A stretch of 64,000 bases of DNA, taken from contig OX465579.1 of the NCBI GenBank assembly GCA_950022655.1, positions 39,039,950-39,103,949 on the forward strand, written 5' to 3'. A program made the translations under genes and the position numbers. The stretch comes from Alentia gelatinosa. Its lineage: Eukaryota > Annelida > Polychaeta > Phyllodocida > Polynoidae. The notes under the pieces are model-generated. The model saw nothing but the letters and a program-made list of their open reading frames with translations. It was not told where the DNA came from and ran no database searches. Positions within the stretch are counted from its first letter, which is position 1, and every line of letters starts with the position of its first letter. Below are positions 49,601 through 57,170 of this stretch, in pieces.

Positions 49601-49761
49601 TTCTCCTTAATGAATACCACAGCTACCACATCAAGTATATGTTTGCCGGGGACGGTGTTAAGAGTGATGTGGAGAAGGTGATCCGAAACTTGCGACCTGC
49701 GCTTCAGCTCCGACTCCGCTTCATATCTCATCATGGCAAGGAAGAGAGTACGTCAGTGTAA
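22642..49761 (+). CDS. MED23: Mediator complex subunit 23 (MED23/SUR2/CRSP3), full gene, 34 coding exons
   Basis: Coding exons: 22642-22695, 25354-25464, 25712-25836, 26506-26617, 27211-27309, 27651-27755, 28490-28559, 29790-29902, 31572-31667, 36050-36253, 36500-36586, 37125-37327, 37700-37776, 38765-38933, 39361-39503, 40007-40181, 40745-40914, 41304-41495, 41862-41928, 42613-42666, 42977-43085, 43660-43731, 44169-44279, 44613-44672, 45317-45424, 45614-45713, 46241-46339, 46667-46804, 47169-47334, 47664-47736, 48033-48244, 48679-48799, 49155-49240, 49623-49761. They total 4020 nt (1339 aa); human MED23 is about 1370 aa. The phases match at every junction. MED23 is a large helical-repeat subunit of the Mediator tail in the nucleus, linking activators such as MAPK-phosphorylated ELK1 to RNA polymerase II. 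Identity rests on long near-identical blocks such as QQLWQHLSSQLIFFVLFQF and FGNVCLRFLP. The start is chosen by its good Kozak context (accATGg) and family alignment. Introns 28 and 33 are U12-type. Confidence 0.97.
23157..23493 (+). repeat. ggacgccttgagcc foldback family, copy E (most complete)
   Basis: The reference copy for this family. Left arm: four to five ggacgccttgagcc(taccc) words. Then a bridge with gtgtacttatactgg, then the core ccctaacccttacccaaccc, then gctaatcggaactaaaatga, then the right arm of ggtaggctcaaggcgtcc words with ttttcgcgctgacagg and ggctcaaacggtta. Length about 337 bp. It encodes nothing. Confidence 0.92.
23601..23976. mobile_element. Foldback element with cattcgcac / gtgcgaatc words at its ends
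   Basis: Left end: cattcgcac at about 23605, 23622 and 23650, plus a variant tttcgcac. Right end: gtgcgaatc at about 23910, 23926, 23943 and 23960, in opposite orientation. The middle (about 230 bp) is non-coding. Same plan as the other short-word families in this window. Confidence 0.7.
24270..25100 (+). repeat. Dispersed repeat copy 1 (related to 53480-54900)
   Basis: Shares with the later copy ccctgtacagggccg, then accttcaaaaata, then ctttacaactgtgtatt and gttttccagtgga, and agctgttcacccct further right. The copies are clearly related but rearranged, and neither encodes a protein I recognise. This copy lies in MED23 intron 1. Confidence 0.6.
28271..28294 (+). repeat. Poly(A) tract of 24 in MED23 intron 6
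   Basis: Uninterrupted A run; no clear target-site duplication was seen, so it is not called as a retroinsertion. Confidence 0.8.
29030..29702. mobile_element. Foldback element with ccgacacactccgac words at its ends, in MED23 intron 7
   Basis: The left part (29030-29165) has ccgacatactccgac and ends with tgtcggagtatgtcggg. The right part (29522-29702) has a tandem run of gacacactcc with a 10-base period, flanked by gtgtcggagtgtgtcgg in inverse form. The whole is self-complementary at several scales and non-coding. Long minus-strand open frames here (a 167-codon one at 29491-29994) are artefacts of the repeat. Confidence 0.65.
31641..31843 (+). repeat. Tandem duplication of the end of MED23 exon 9 and its donor
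   Basis: Bases 31641-31740 are repeated, with divergence, at 31742-31843. Shared landmarks are tgc(c)agatgc, caagcaggtaatgaaataat versus caagtaggtaatgaaataat, and tcagcgtta near the end. The second copy keeps a gtaatg donor but has no acceptor, so it is not an exon on its own. It could compete as a downstream donor only if the first were skipped. Confidence 0.8.
32752..33459. mobile_element. MITE with 16-bp perfect inverted ends (cctataagacaccgac)
   Basis: Bases 32752-32767 and 33444-33459 are perfect inverse copies. The interior has tracts with cccgacccga and cgatccgtcgg-like words and, nested inside, a separate piggyBac-like element (32927-33282). It lies in MED23 intron 9 and encodes no transposase. 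Confidence 0.8.
32927..33282. mobile_element. piggyBac-like MITE with TTAA target duplications
   Basis: The element begins CCCTTTAAGG and ends with its perfect inverse CCTTAAAGGG; TTAA flanks both ends (32923-32926 and 33283-33286). CCC...GGG ends with TTAA duplication are diagnostic of the piggyBac superfamily. The 356-bp interior is non-coding and starts with two direct copies of a ~36-bp unit containing gatgccttaaggcatc, a palindrome. Confidence 0.9.
33460..33540. repeat. 81-bp hairpin adjoining the 32752-33459 MITE
   Basis: Arms tataagacaccgaaatt (33460-33476) and aatttcggtgttttata (33524-33540) are inverse copies with one mismatch. The end sequence matches that of the neighbouring MITE, so this is probably an internally deleted relative inserted beside it. 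Confidence 0.75.
33565..33577 (+). repeat. Partial copy of the cagggatgcaagt element
   Basis: The sequence cagggatgcaagt, followed by acggaattctgacatttcat at 33589-33608, matches the left end of the element at 55584-56062 over about 45 bases. Its right end was not found. Confidence 0.6.
33781..33826 (+). repeat. (GT)n followed by G tracts
   Basis: A gt-dinucleotide run passes into two poly(G) runs of about 15 and 14 bases. Low-complexity DNA in MED23 intron 9. Confidence 0.85.
33827..36049. other. Right part of MED23 intron 9, nothing recognised
   Basis: A+T-rich intron sequence. I saw no splice-bounded exon, RNA gene or clear repeat. Confidence 0.5.
36050..43731 (+). CDS. MED23: MED23 exons 10-22, residues 296-869 (central part)
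   Basis: The best-conserved region. Exon 10 is the longest here but one (204 nt) and contains MEDQLVDLVVLAMERSE. Exon 12 has LYDLLYPEKERIPMPDV and CIWVHLNKKAQ. Exon 14 ends LLDSLTVHAKM. Exons 15-16 give ALAPALVETYSRLLVYMEIE and AWGILHTLLEMFSYR. Exon 17 has STALRLIMGLGSSEVQPQ. Exon 21 has LGPRALSAHLRTFADYLVHE. All introns are GT-AG with U2-type donors. Confidence 0.96.
38079..38261 (+). pseudogene. LINE ORF2 C-terminal fragment in MED23 intron 13
   Basis: A 60-codon frame ending at a stop (38259-38261) contains ALTWNHLPPILR, then LTVKEFKILTKKV. The WNxLPxxLR followed by an xxFKxxLK stretch is the standard extreme C-terminus of CR1/Jockey/RTE-type reverse transcriptase ORFs. Only the 3' end is present, as expected for a 5'-truncated LINE. 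It is unlikely to be active. Confidence 0.75.
39903..39964. mobile_element. 62-bp hairpin MITE in MED23 intron 15
   Basis: Arms ggccagttcacactg (39903-39917) and cagtgtgaactggcc (39950-39964) are perfect inverse copies of 15 bp with a 32-base loop. Length and symmetry suggest a deletion derivative of a DNA transposon. Confidence 0.7.
40391..40568. mobile_element. 178-bp element with tacagt-gaa-cc type ends in MED23 intron 16
   Basis: Left end tacagttgaaccc, right end gggattccactgta (inverse tacagtggaatccc): an 11/14 match. Ends resemble those of 13810-13871. Internal gaccggttt / gcgggata-like words are typical of Tc1/mariner/pogo-type MITEs, but the family is not certain. Confidence 0.45.
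44063..44139 (+). pseudogene. Decayed tandem copy of the start of MED23 exon 23
   Basis: Bases 44063-44139 resemble 44148-44228, which spans the polypyrimidine end, acceptor and first 60 bases of exon 23. In the upstream copy the acceptor ttgtag has become ttgtga, and four bases are missing in the catcatccag stretch, so it cannot be spliced or read in frame. Identity is roughly 80%. It is a partial exon duplication within intron 22. Confidence 0.8.
44169..49761 (+). CDS. MED23: MED23 exons 23-34, residues 870-1339 (C-terminal part)
   Basis: Conserved blocks include GNEAQVCFFIIQILLLKPSD (exon 23), NSPEHW (24), LPIYFGNVCLRFLP (25), FDIVIHRFLELPPV (26), NCDWRFNEFPNPAAHAL (29), MNAIGLVLTALP (30) and HLVGPFLQRFHAERTRCLLE (32). 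The last exon ends LRLRFISHHGKEESTSV and stops, lacking the Pro/Ser-rich tail of about 30 residues seen in vertebrates. Two U12-type introns interrupt this part. Confidence 0.96.
46805..47168 (+). other. MED23: U12-type AT-AC intron (MED23 intron 28)
   Basis: The intron begins ATATCCTTT immediately after gtcgaca, the exact U12 AT-AC donor consensus, and ends gcgAC. A TCCTTAAC branch site lies at 47152-47159, with the branch A 10 bases before the end. Removing 364 bases restores VDTIAGK, matching VDTMAGK in vertebrate MED23. No GT-AG pair restores this frame. Confidence 0.93.
49241..49622 (+). other. MED23: U12-type GT-AG intron (MED23 intron 33)
   Basis: Donor GTATCCTTT and branch site TCCTTAAT (branch A at 49610, 12 bases before the end) match the minor spliceosome consensus. 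The acceptor is accacag. Joining gives DFLYHIKYMF, matching DFLYHMKYMF in vertebrate MED23. Confidence 0.92.
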
Positions 49762-50889
49762 TCCAGACACGTGCCCAGTACGAACTGTCGGTCGTGCCAG
49801 GCAAGGAGAGCCTGAGCATATACAACCTTACTCGTTTAGCAGAAACTAGGCGTAATCCTAGACACCTGACGTTTTTATATGTTGGAGTGTATTTACTGTT
49901 GCAAGGAGCGTAAACTGCAGAAATGTACGCGCCATGATGTGTAGCATGTCACTGCAGTATAGACAGTGGGCAGACTGAAAGGTTCATGGTGTGGCCAAGT
50001 TTACAAGAATGGTGTTCAGTATGATGGTATGCGTGAAAGTATGACGAGTAAGTTTCAAGTGGTTTGAATGGTTTGAATGCATGTTGAGAGTGCTATATCT
50101 GAGGTAGAATGAAGCAAACCTTGTGTTTCCCTTTATGACTTGTGTATCGTATTCTATATTTCATGTTCCCCGCAAAAAAAAGAGAATAGTCATGGTATTG
50201 CATACTGTTGAGGTATGACTAACTTATTATATAGAACAGATTCGTTGCAGTTTAGAAAAAAAACAATTTTGTATGAGACACTTTTGTAATCCCATTCAAA
50301 TATCGACTTATTCAAAATCTGGAATGTGTCCATCTATCAGATTAATTGACCAGATAAAAGAAGTTGCGACCGTTCTGTCTCATCGCTTTTTCAAACATGT
50401 CATAGCTTATATGACAAGAGTATTGACTTAATTTCAAAGAAAGTAATGACTTTTATATTCGATACATATGGAATGTTTGTATTCTCGATAAATGAGTCAC
50501 ACATTTGCATACCGCGCATAGCTAAGCTCCTGTGTGGTCGTCTACTTGTATTATTTTTGTCATTCTTGTCACCCCTTCAAGTACACACGAAATCAAATTA
50601 CATGACACGTAATTATAACGTTAACTCATCGAGGCCAGTGATATTTCGTTACTGAAATAGTTGCCACCCCTCGTATGAAGTTGTGTGTATAATGTTGAGA
50701 ATACATTTTCTCCTAAATGTTAAAGAAACCTGGGATCATGTCATCTAATTCATTATAAAATTTAATTCAATTTTAGATCAAGGGTTAAATGAGTTCAAGT
50801 GTAACGATACGGATCCATAAAATGTGATACTGCGTCGAGTTTCATGGGAAACCAATGTAAAAAAAGGTACCGGTAGACATGAAAATAAA
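49762..50889 (+). other. Probable MED23 3' UTR with poly(A) signal
   Basis: No coding frame. An AATAAA at 50884-50889 is followed by G/T-rich sequence (cttgtgattattactgtc), a reasonable cleavage signal about 1.1 kb after the stop codon. The true end is not proven. Confidence 0.5.
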
Positions 50890-51135
50890 TATTGACAGGT
50901 ACTACAAAATCTCAACTTCTCTTGTGATTATTACTGTCTTCTATCCTTTGCATCCATATGATATTGAATACATGCACCAAGTCGATTCTTTAGAGGGTTA
51001 ATCCAATATGGCAACGTTGACGATTAGTTATGAGATGAGTATACATACAAACCATACAAAGTTAAAGCCCCGCTTGTCTGTCTCTGGAAGGTCTTTTTTG
51101 TGAACGGAATAGAATATTCTCACATGTACGGTACC

Positions 51136-51153
51136 CCCCCCCCCCCCCAACAA
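51136..51153 (+). repeat. Poly(C) tract
   Basis: A run of about 17 C within ggtacccc...caac. Confidence 0.75.
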
Positions 51154-51260
51154 CAGTTGCCAATAGGTATTAGAATGTGATGGTTGCCACCGAAAGACGA
51201 CCTCACATAAATATGTGTAATCAATATTGGGTTCATTCTAGAGGCAGATGCTTCTAAAAC

Positions 51261-51721
51261 TGTTTATAGACGCCTTGAGCCCTGGATGCATTGAGCCTAC
51301 CCTGTGGACGCCTTGAGCCTATCCCTTTTGGTGGTCTTGGGCCTCTAGGTTTAAAGGCTCTGAAAAATGCACTTAAACTGGTTTATAGTCATATAAATAC
51401 AACCCTAACCCTGACCCAACCCTAGATTGGGTGGTGATCATTTGGTCGCTGGCTGCTGGGCACCTAGATGCCGATAGTGGAGCTGCAGTGGAGCTACGGT
51501 CGGCACTAAAACTCCTAACACAGTAACAGTCTCTAATTGGCCCCCATATTCTCCTCACGGTTGCGCATAAGGTAAGAACAATCTGAGAACGGTTGGATAT
51601 TGGGTGGAGATTGTTCGGAGACCAACAATCATCGCAATGGAGCACTACAAATATCAAGGCTTCCACGATTTCGCGCTGAGAGGAGGCTCAAACGATAAAA
51701 GGTTCAAGGCGTCCAATTTCC
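51261..51721 (+). repeat. ggacgccttgagcc foldback family, copy F, with foreign centre
   Basis: The left arm, bridge (tgcacttaaactgg) and ccctaaccctgacccaaccct core are intact. Then about 230 bases of unrelated sequence (51426-51658) replace most of the right arm. The terminal part resumes at ttccacgatttcgcgctgag and ends ggttcaaggcgtccaat. An insertion or gene-conversion event is the simplest reading. Confidence 0.85.
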
Positions 51722-51947
51722 TCTAAAACTTCTAGCAAATATTTACCGAATTTTTGGGTAATAGCTGGAATATTTAGTCAATCTAAAAAAGTAAATCATT
51801 AGATTACATTTATTGTGAAATATATGTACCAAATCAAATTAAGTGTATCAACCCAAATACATAACGAGAGACTAAAACACACCATAACCGTAACCTCGAT
51901 AGAGATGCACTCATACAGTGCTCCTAATTACAGACTTAGGTCTATGC

Positions 51948-52260
51948 TTTTATCCTACCCCTAATATAAAATCCCATAAGCTTAACATTGAGTTTCCGTA
52001 TGCCACGCTGACTAGCATACCGGTACGGAGTTTTATATGCCACTAGTGGCATACAGAATTGTTATCACGTAATATTCCAAAATCGAGGAGACGGGGTAGG
52101 ATAAAATCAAAACCTGATTCGTTTTAATCTTGGCCACCGCATGCCACTCCTGGAGTTTTTACTCCGGACTTCACTTGGCTTCGCCTCATGAAGTCACTAT
52201 GCCAAACTCCAGTCGTGGCATAAGGTGGTCAAGATTAAAACTCATCCAGTTTTACGATAG
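51948..52260 (+). repeat. 313-bp repeat unit, copy 1 of 2
   Basis: About 90% or more identical to 52401-52706. The unit has two foldback modules: tttatcctacccc ... ggggtaggataaa around a tatgccactagtggcata palindrome, and gttttaatcttggccacc ... ggtggtcaagattaaaac. It is non-coding. Confidence 0.88.
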
Positions 52261-52400
52261 TAACAACTCCATGTCAAAACTCGTATAGTCCGTTAACAGG
52301 TAGTAACAAGGAGCGTGGCGCACGTTCACGGGCCAACCGCCTTCAGTCTGGAGCCTGTCCGCCCTATCCCCTGCGAGAACGACATGTACCGGTACTATGA

Positions 52401-52706
52401 TTTATCCTACCCCTAATATAAAATCCCATAGGCTTAATATTGAGTTTCCGTATGCCACGCTGACTGGCATACAGAGTTTAATATGCCACTAGTGGCATAC
52501 AGAATTGTTTTCACATAATATCCCAAAATCGAGGAGACGGGGTAGGATAAAATCAAAACCTGATTCGTTTTAATCTTGGCCACCGCATGCCACTCCTGGA
52601 GTTTTTACTCCGGACTTCACTCGGCTTCGCCTCATGAAGTCACTATGCCAAACTCCAGTCATTGCATACAGTGGCCAAGATTAAAATTCATCCAGTTTTA
52701 CGATAG
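52401..52706 (+). repeat. 306-bp repeat unit, copy 2 of 2
   Basis: Second direct copy of the same two-module unit, about 140 bp after the first. It starts tttatcctacccctaat and ends gttttacgatag, as does copy 1. Confidence 0.88.
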
Positions 52707-52735
52707 TAGCTAGGCCTACTACAGACTACAGCGCG

Positions 52736-52840
52736 TGATCCACCAAGAGCGAGTTAGGGCCGGACGATGACCATGTGGACGTCGGCCGCCCAAATCGATC
52801 GTCGGCTCAGATCGGCTTGGGCAATCTGCTTGGTGGATCA
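52736..52840. repeat. 105-bp inverted-repeat segment (tgatccaccaag ends)
   Basis: Perfect 12-bp inverse ends at 52736-52747 and 52829-52840. The G+C-rich interior (cgtcggccgcccaaatcg) may be a small element or simply part of a promoter region. Confidence 0.45.
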
Positions 52841-53035
52841 GCAAATCGGCCGGAATCGCCCGCACCCGTGCAGTGTCCATAAGAAGCGGGTACCAAGCAG
52901 CAGCAGTCACTGGCTGTATGCAGTCAGGGCGCCAGTGTCAGTGCCATACTGCGCCACTCCGAGTTTCCCTACGGTTGCTCTAGCGGTGCAGTGTGTTTCC
53001 GTGCGTCAGAGAACGGATGAAAGCCTTGGTCACCG
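52841..53035 (+). other. Possible remote 5' non-coding exon of the FAM151-family gene
   Basis: This stretch is richer in G+C and CpG than its surroundings and ends at a strong donor, caccg/gtaagtg (53035/53036). The next gene on this strand has a clear acceptor at 57698 before its start codon and needs an upstream exon, so this is the best candidate; its start is not defined. If spliced this way, ATGAAAGCCTTGGTCACC (53017-53034) starts an overlapping upstream frame. Confidence 0.4.
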
Positions 53036-53479
53036 GTAAGTGTTATTTGATGCCGGTTTCTTATTCTATTCTTGTTGATTACACGCCTCGATATATCTTG
53101 AATAATCGCACTTACACTGAGATGGGGAGCTGGAAAGGGGACGAAATTCGACTCAGTGGTCAGTCGCCAGCGGCAGTCAACAGTTTCGAAAACCCTAAAT
53201 AAGTTTCTAGATCTAGTTCACAATCAACAAATGTCAGAGTAAAACCGTAATGATCGTTGGATATATATATGTTTGCCTTGATGTCTAAATAAAATCAGTC
53301 TTCTTGTTTAACATTAGTCACTTATATTCGTAGGCTATTGTCTCATATAACACCACTGGGTCACAAAAGATTCAGTAACTGAGCGATAATAGGGGTAGAA
53401 TTCACTATTTCATGCACTTTCGAGAGTAACCCTTCTCCCGAAACTCACACTTGAGACCAGGGACTCGAGACTGAGTTAA

Positions 53480-54900
53480 AGGTAGCCAGTATACCCTATA
53501 CCCAGCCCTGTCCCTGTACAGGGCCGGGTTTTCAATACATATACTATATAGCTCTCCAACGCTTTGCCGTTCCAGTGTGTTTGCATACTGGCCGCCTATT
53601 GCCATGTATGAAAAAAGTGTGAATGAATAAATATATACCAATTTGTGTTTGCCGACCTTCAAAATAGGTGTCTGTTGCTTTACAACTGTGTATTTAGAGG
53701 TGGTTTTCCAGTGGAGGTTCCCTTCTTCTCAGTTCAGCCATGTTTGTCACTGGTCATCTCACTGCACACTATGACACACCAGTTACCAGCTCTGTACAGG
53801 ATGTCATGCTATCTAATTGGATAATAGGCCTTTTTACACAGGTCGGTGTCACACGTTATCTACTTGGATACGCCAAACATACCCCTGGCAACGTATACTT
53901 TAGCATTCGAGCACTGAGTGTATGAAAGTCAAATGTTTATATTACCCGTGTACATTATTTCCAGAGACATAATAATCATGATTGCATCATATTCTATGGT
54001 ATTCCAGCTAAAATCTGGTATGTCATACATGCATATTGCCTCATAAATACTGTAGATAGAGTAGAGATAACATAGGATCACCGAAATTGAATACACCTTA
54101 ATACATTGGCAGACCTAGCTATCATATGCTTATCTCTCTCCAAGTTAAAACCAAAACAATTATCAACTATAAAGTTTAGACAGCTCAGACTCGTTGATAC
54201 AATACGGTACCCTAGTTTGCTCCAACAATTTAATCTATCAAAAAACAACACTCCTGTAATCACACCCACCGTTCACACTTTAGGTGTGATTACTGTTTGG
54301 CTCTATGGGCATGTGGCTGGAGTCGGCCGTGTTTGTCCGAGCGGCCGCGTTACTACACAGTGGGCCGTTAGGTGGCGCTGAACGGCAACACCTGTATTGA
54401 ATAAATCACCAGTTACCAGCAGTGACCGGAAGTAGCCACAGTTGAGCTGTAGAATTGTGTTGCCTCACCTGGGAGTAAAATCACTGGAAATTTACCTTTA
54501 TATTGGAATAACAACACTTGTAGACAATGAATTTAGTGATATATATTAGTTCTTCAACTTAGGAACCCACAATTTCACTCAATTGACCAAAATTTAGGTA
54601 AGTTTGGCGAACTTTGCCATACCGGGACTGTTAACATAGCACAGCTGTTCACCCCTAAATGGAGAGAACGAACAGATTAGGGGTGGATACTTTACCTAAG
54701 TTAGAGGGTATTTTAAGAGTGCTACTAGAGGATTTATTCCGCAATCATACCCAAGCCTGAGGCCAATTTCATCATTAGGAAGTCAGTGAGACGACTACGG
54801 TTTCGGCCCTGGACTACGTAGTACATAGGTAAAGTACCGTACTCACCCCTGACCTCCATTCAGGGGTGAACAGCTATCTTTTGTTTTTAGGCGTGACACA
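53480..54900 (+). repeat. Dispersed repeat copy 2 (related to 24270-25100), with internal inverted repeat
   Basis: Contains ccctgtacagggccggg near 53512, accttcaaaatagg, ctttacaactgtgtatt and gttttccagtgga. Further right agctgttcacccct (about 54647) pairs with aggggtgaacagct (about 54863). A cacacc...gtgtga segment with gagcggccgcgtt near 54335 recurs as cggccgcgtt near 54980. No gene seen. Confidence 0.55.
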
Positions 54901-55187
54901 TCTGTATTCATACCAGCCACTCACACCATATGTGTGAATGCATTGGCGTGAGCCACGACAGCGCAATGTTTGGCCGAACGGCCGCGTTCATGACAACACA
55001 GGCAGCCAGGGAACTGCAGGAGGGGAGGGGGAGGGGTAGGAGGAGGTATAGGGTTATAGGGAGTGGCTTGGGAGCCATAAACAGGAGATTTGGTACGTAG
55101 TGGACACGTCCTTGATTCATGGGCAAGTCAGAAAAGGATACATACTTTAATGAAATTTATTCTTATTGTGATTAATCTTTTAAGGAA

Positions 55188-55216
55188 TGTTCATAATCAA
55201 AGACTTGAGCAAGTCT
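55188..55216 (-). repeat. Dispersed repeat, gacttgctcaagtc...tgattatgaacat family, copy 3
   Basis: Inverse copy of 17695-17724 with the palindrome gacttgagcaagtc at its edge. Confidence 0.6.
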
Positions 55217-55445
55217 AGCCTTGATCCTATTCTGTGCGGTTACTGGAGAATTCGACCTGAAACGAAGTCGACCTGTAATTGACAGGAGAACTCGACCCGT
55301 TTTGGAGAACTCGACCGGCGAACTCGACCCGTAAATTTGAAAAGAGAACTCGACCCGTTTTTGGAGAACTCAACCCGTGATTTAGAGCCAGTTTTAAATA
55401 ATGAAAAAGTGGAAGGACCAGTTCCTGGTAACAGTGACTCGTTAG

Positions 55446-55580
55446 GGTTAGGGTTAGGTGTTGTGGGAATTCTTTCGTGTGAAAAATTGGGACAGGGTTA
55501 GGGTTAGGGTTAGGGTTAAGGATAGGATAGATTAGGGATAGGGTTAGGGTATGGGTTAGGGATACGGTTAGTGTTAGGGT
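55446..55580 (+). repeat. Interstitial telomere-like array, part 1
   Basis: TTAGGG repeats near 55446 and 55498-55528, passing into variants (gggatagggt, atgggttag). G-rich on the plus strand. Confidence 0.9.
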
Positions 55581-55583
55581 ATA

Positions 55584-56062
55584 CAGGGATGCAAGTTCTC
55601 CGGCAATTGACGGAATTCCGACATTTCATGTTTCTTCAAGGAGTCACACTTTTAGGATTATTTTGACTGCTGACGGCCGCACCACAGGCCGGCAACAGAG
55701 GTGGGACCATCCCGCTATGAGTGCCGGACTCCGGGTCTTAGTCGGCCGCGTTATGGGCCAGCAATGACGGCGGGTATGCATGGGAAGCGGCGCCAGGCAC
55801 AAGGCCTCATTTGGCGGCTGTAAAACGCTCTCACTGCCGTGTACACGGCCGACCTGGTGCCGTCCAACTCCGGCCTTTTGAGCTTATTTATTTGGGGCCA
55901 TATAGTAAAGCCATACAGTAAGGGTCCATGACTCAGAGACTGAGGCTAGTCTACTTTTTTGATACTGAGAAAGAAGGGGATTCCCCAGCTAACTGAACTA
56001 GAAGCATTATCAAAAGGGTTTTATATTTCCGACTTTTCCCTCAGACCCGACTTGCATCCCTG
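55584..56062. mobile_element. 479-bp element with cagggatgcaagt inverted ends, inserted in the telomere-like array
   Basis: Left end 55584-55596 and right end 56050-56062 are perfect 13-bp inverse copies. The flanks ggtata on both sides could be a target duplication, but the array is itself repetitive. Another copy of the left end is at 33565. The interior is non-coding. Confidence 0.75.
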
Positions 56063-56134
56063 GGTATAGGGTATGGGTAAGGGTTAGGGTTAGGGTATGG
56101 GTCAGGGTTAGGGATAGGGTATGGGTTAGGGATA

Positions 56135-56168
<34 letters not shown>

Positions 56169-56295
56169 TAGGGATAGGGTATGGGTTAGGGATAGGGATA
56201 GGGATAGGTAAGGGTATGGGTTAGGGATAGGGTTAGGGATAGGGTTATGGATAGGGATATGGATAGGGTTAGGGATAGGGTTAGGGTTAGGGTTA
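56063..56295 (+). repeat. Interstitial telomere-like array, part 2
   Basis: Long run of gggtta, gggata, gggtat variants ending in several perfect ttaggg units (56270-56294). The 149-codon minus-strand frame here, with Asn-Pro and His-Thr repeats, is just translation of this array. Confidence 0.92.
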
Positions 56296-57027
56296 AAGGA
56301 TATTGCACACTTTGCGACTTTTTCTGTTTTTAAGAGAAAAGTCTGCGCAAAAAATGGACACTCAAAACTCTTATTATCGCTCACATTTTCGGCAAAATTT
56401 GAAGCCAAGGTAATATAAATAATAATACTTCCAAAGTATTCTAGTTCATATATATCCATATTTGCATCTATAAGATACTCGAGTTCAGTGCCGGAAAAAC
56501 ACTCTCCGCCAAGTCACACCAACTGACAGTGGTGCCGCCATTGACTTCGAGTTCGTTGCGGGTCGAGTTCCGTTTACGGGTCGAGTTCGTTTCGGGTCGA
56601 GTTTTTTACGGATCGAGTTCTCCATTATTCCCCCGTGTTGTGGACGCTTTGAGCCTCAACCGATTTTCTAATATTTTCTGGAATTCTTATTCTACTGCTA
56701 CACTTGGAGGCATACAGGGCAGCGACAAAGACGCTAATTATTAAAATATGAGGAACAAATTCTGGACTGACTCAAAATGTCCGTAGTCGTGGGGTGGTCA
56801 TATTGGCAAGGTGAACGTTTAATAGGTGAGAGTCTACTGTAATAAGATACCCTGGACAAAGATTTCTTTAACTATTTACTAGCCCGTATTTGAAGTTTGT
56901 AAGTTACGTATACATACGCAGAGTTATCACATAAAAAGTATGTGGGTCTGAACGCGCCCAGAGGCTGGAAATATTGAGTACCGCACGGACATTGCCGATT
57001 GCCACCCCGACCCTCCCCCTTTTCAAA

Positions 57028-57170
57028 GCTTTTACACATAGAGGCACAAGGCATCCAAAAGCAATGAGCTCAAGGCATCTAAAGGGGTACTCAAACCGTC
57101 CAGGGGGTGGGCTCTAGGTGTCCACAGAAAGGCTCAAGGTGTCCAGGGCTCAAGGCGAATATAAACAGCC
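57028..57170 (-). repeat. ggacgccttgagcc foldback family, copy G (one arm)
   Basis: Diverged words: ggcacaaggcatcc, gagctcaaggcatc, ggctctaggtgtcc, ggctcaaggtgtcc, ggctcaaggcg. Only one arm and the edge of the bridge (cttttacacatagagg) are present. Confidence 0.75.

Larger units (their letters stand above)
55245..56622. mobile_element. Foldback element with gaactcgacccg words at its ends and a telomere-like core
   Basis: The left arm (55245-55376) has about seven ga(g)aactcgacccg words. The right arm (about 56545-56622) has about five cgggtcgagttc words in inverse orientation. Between them lie degenerate (TTAGGG)n arrays, split by a separate inserted element (55584-56062). There is no transposase. 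It has the same plan as the ggacgccttgagcc family but a different end word. Confidence 0.75.

Noticed and set aside
56010..56459. 149-codon minus-strand frame with Asn-Pro and His-Thr repeats
   Set aside because: It is the translation of the telomere-like TTAGGG-variant array.
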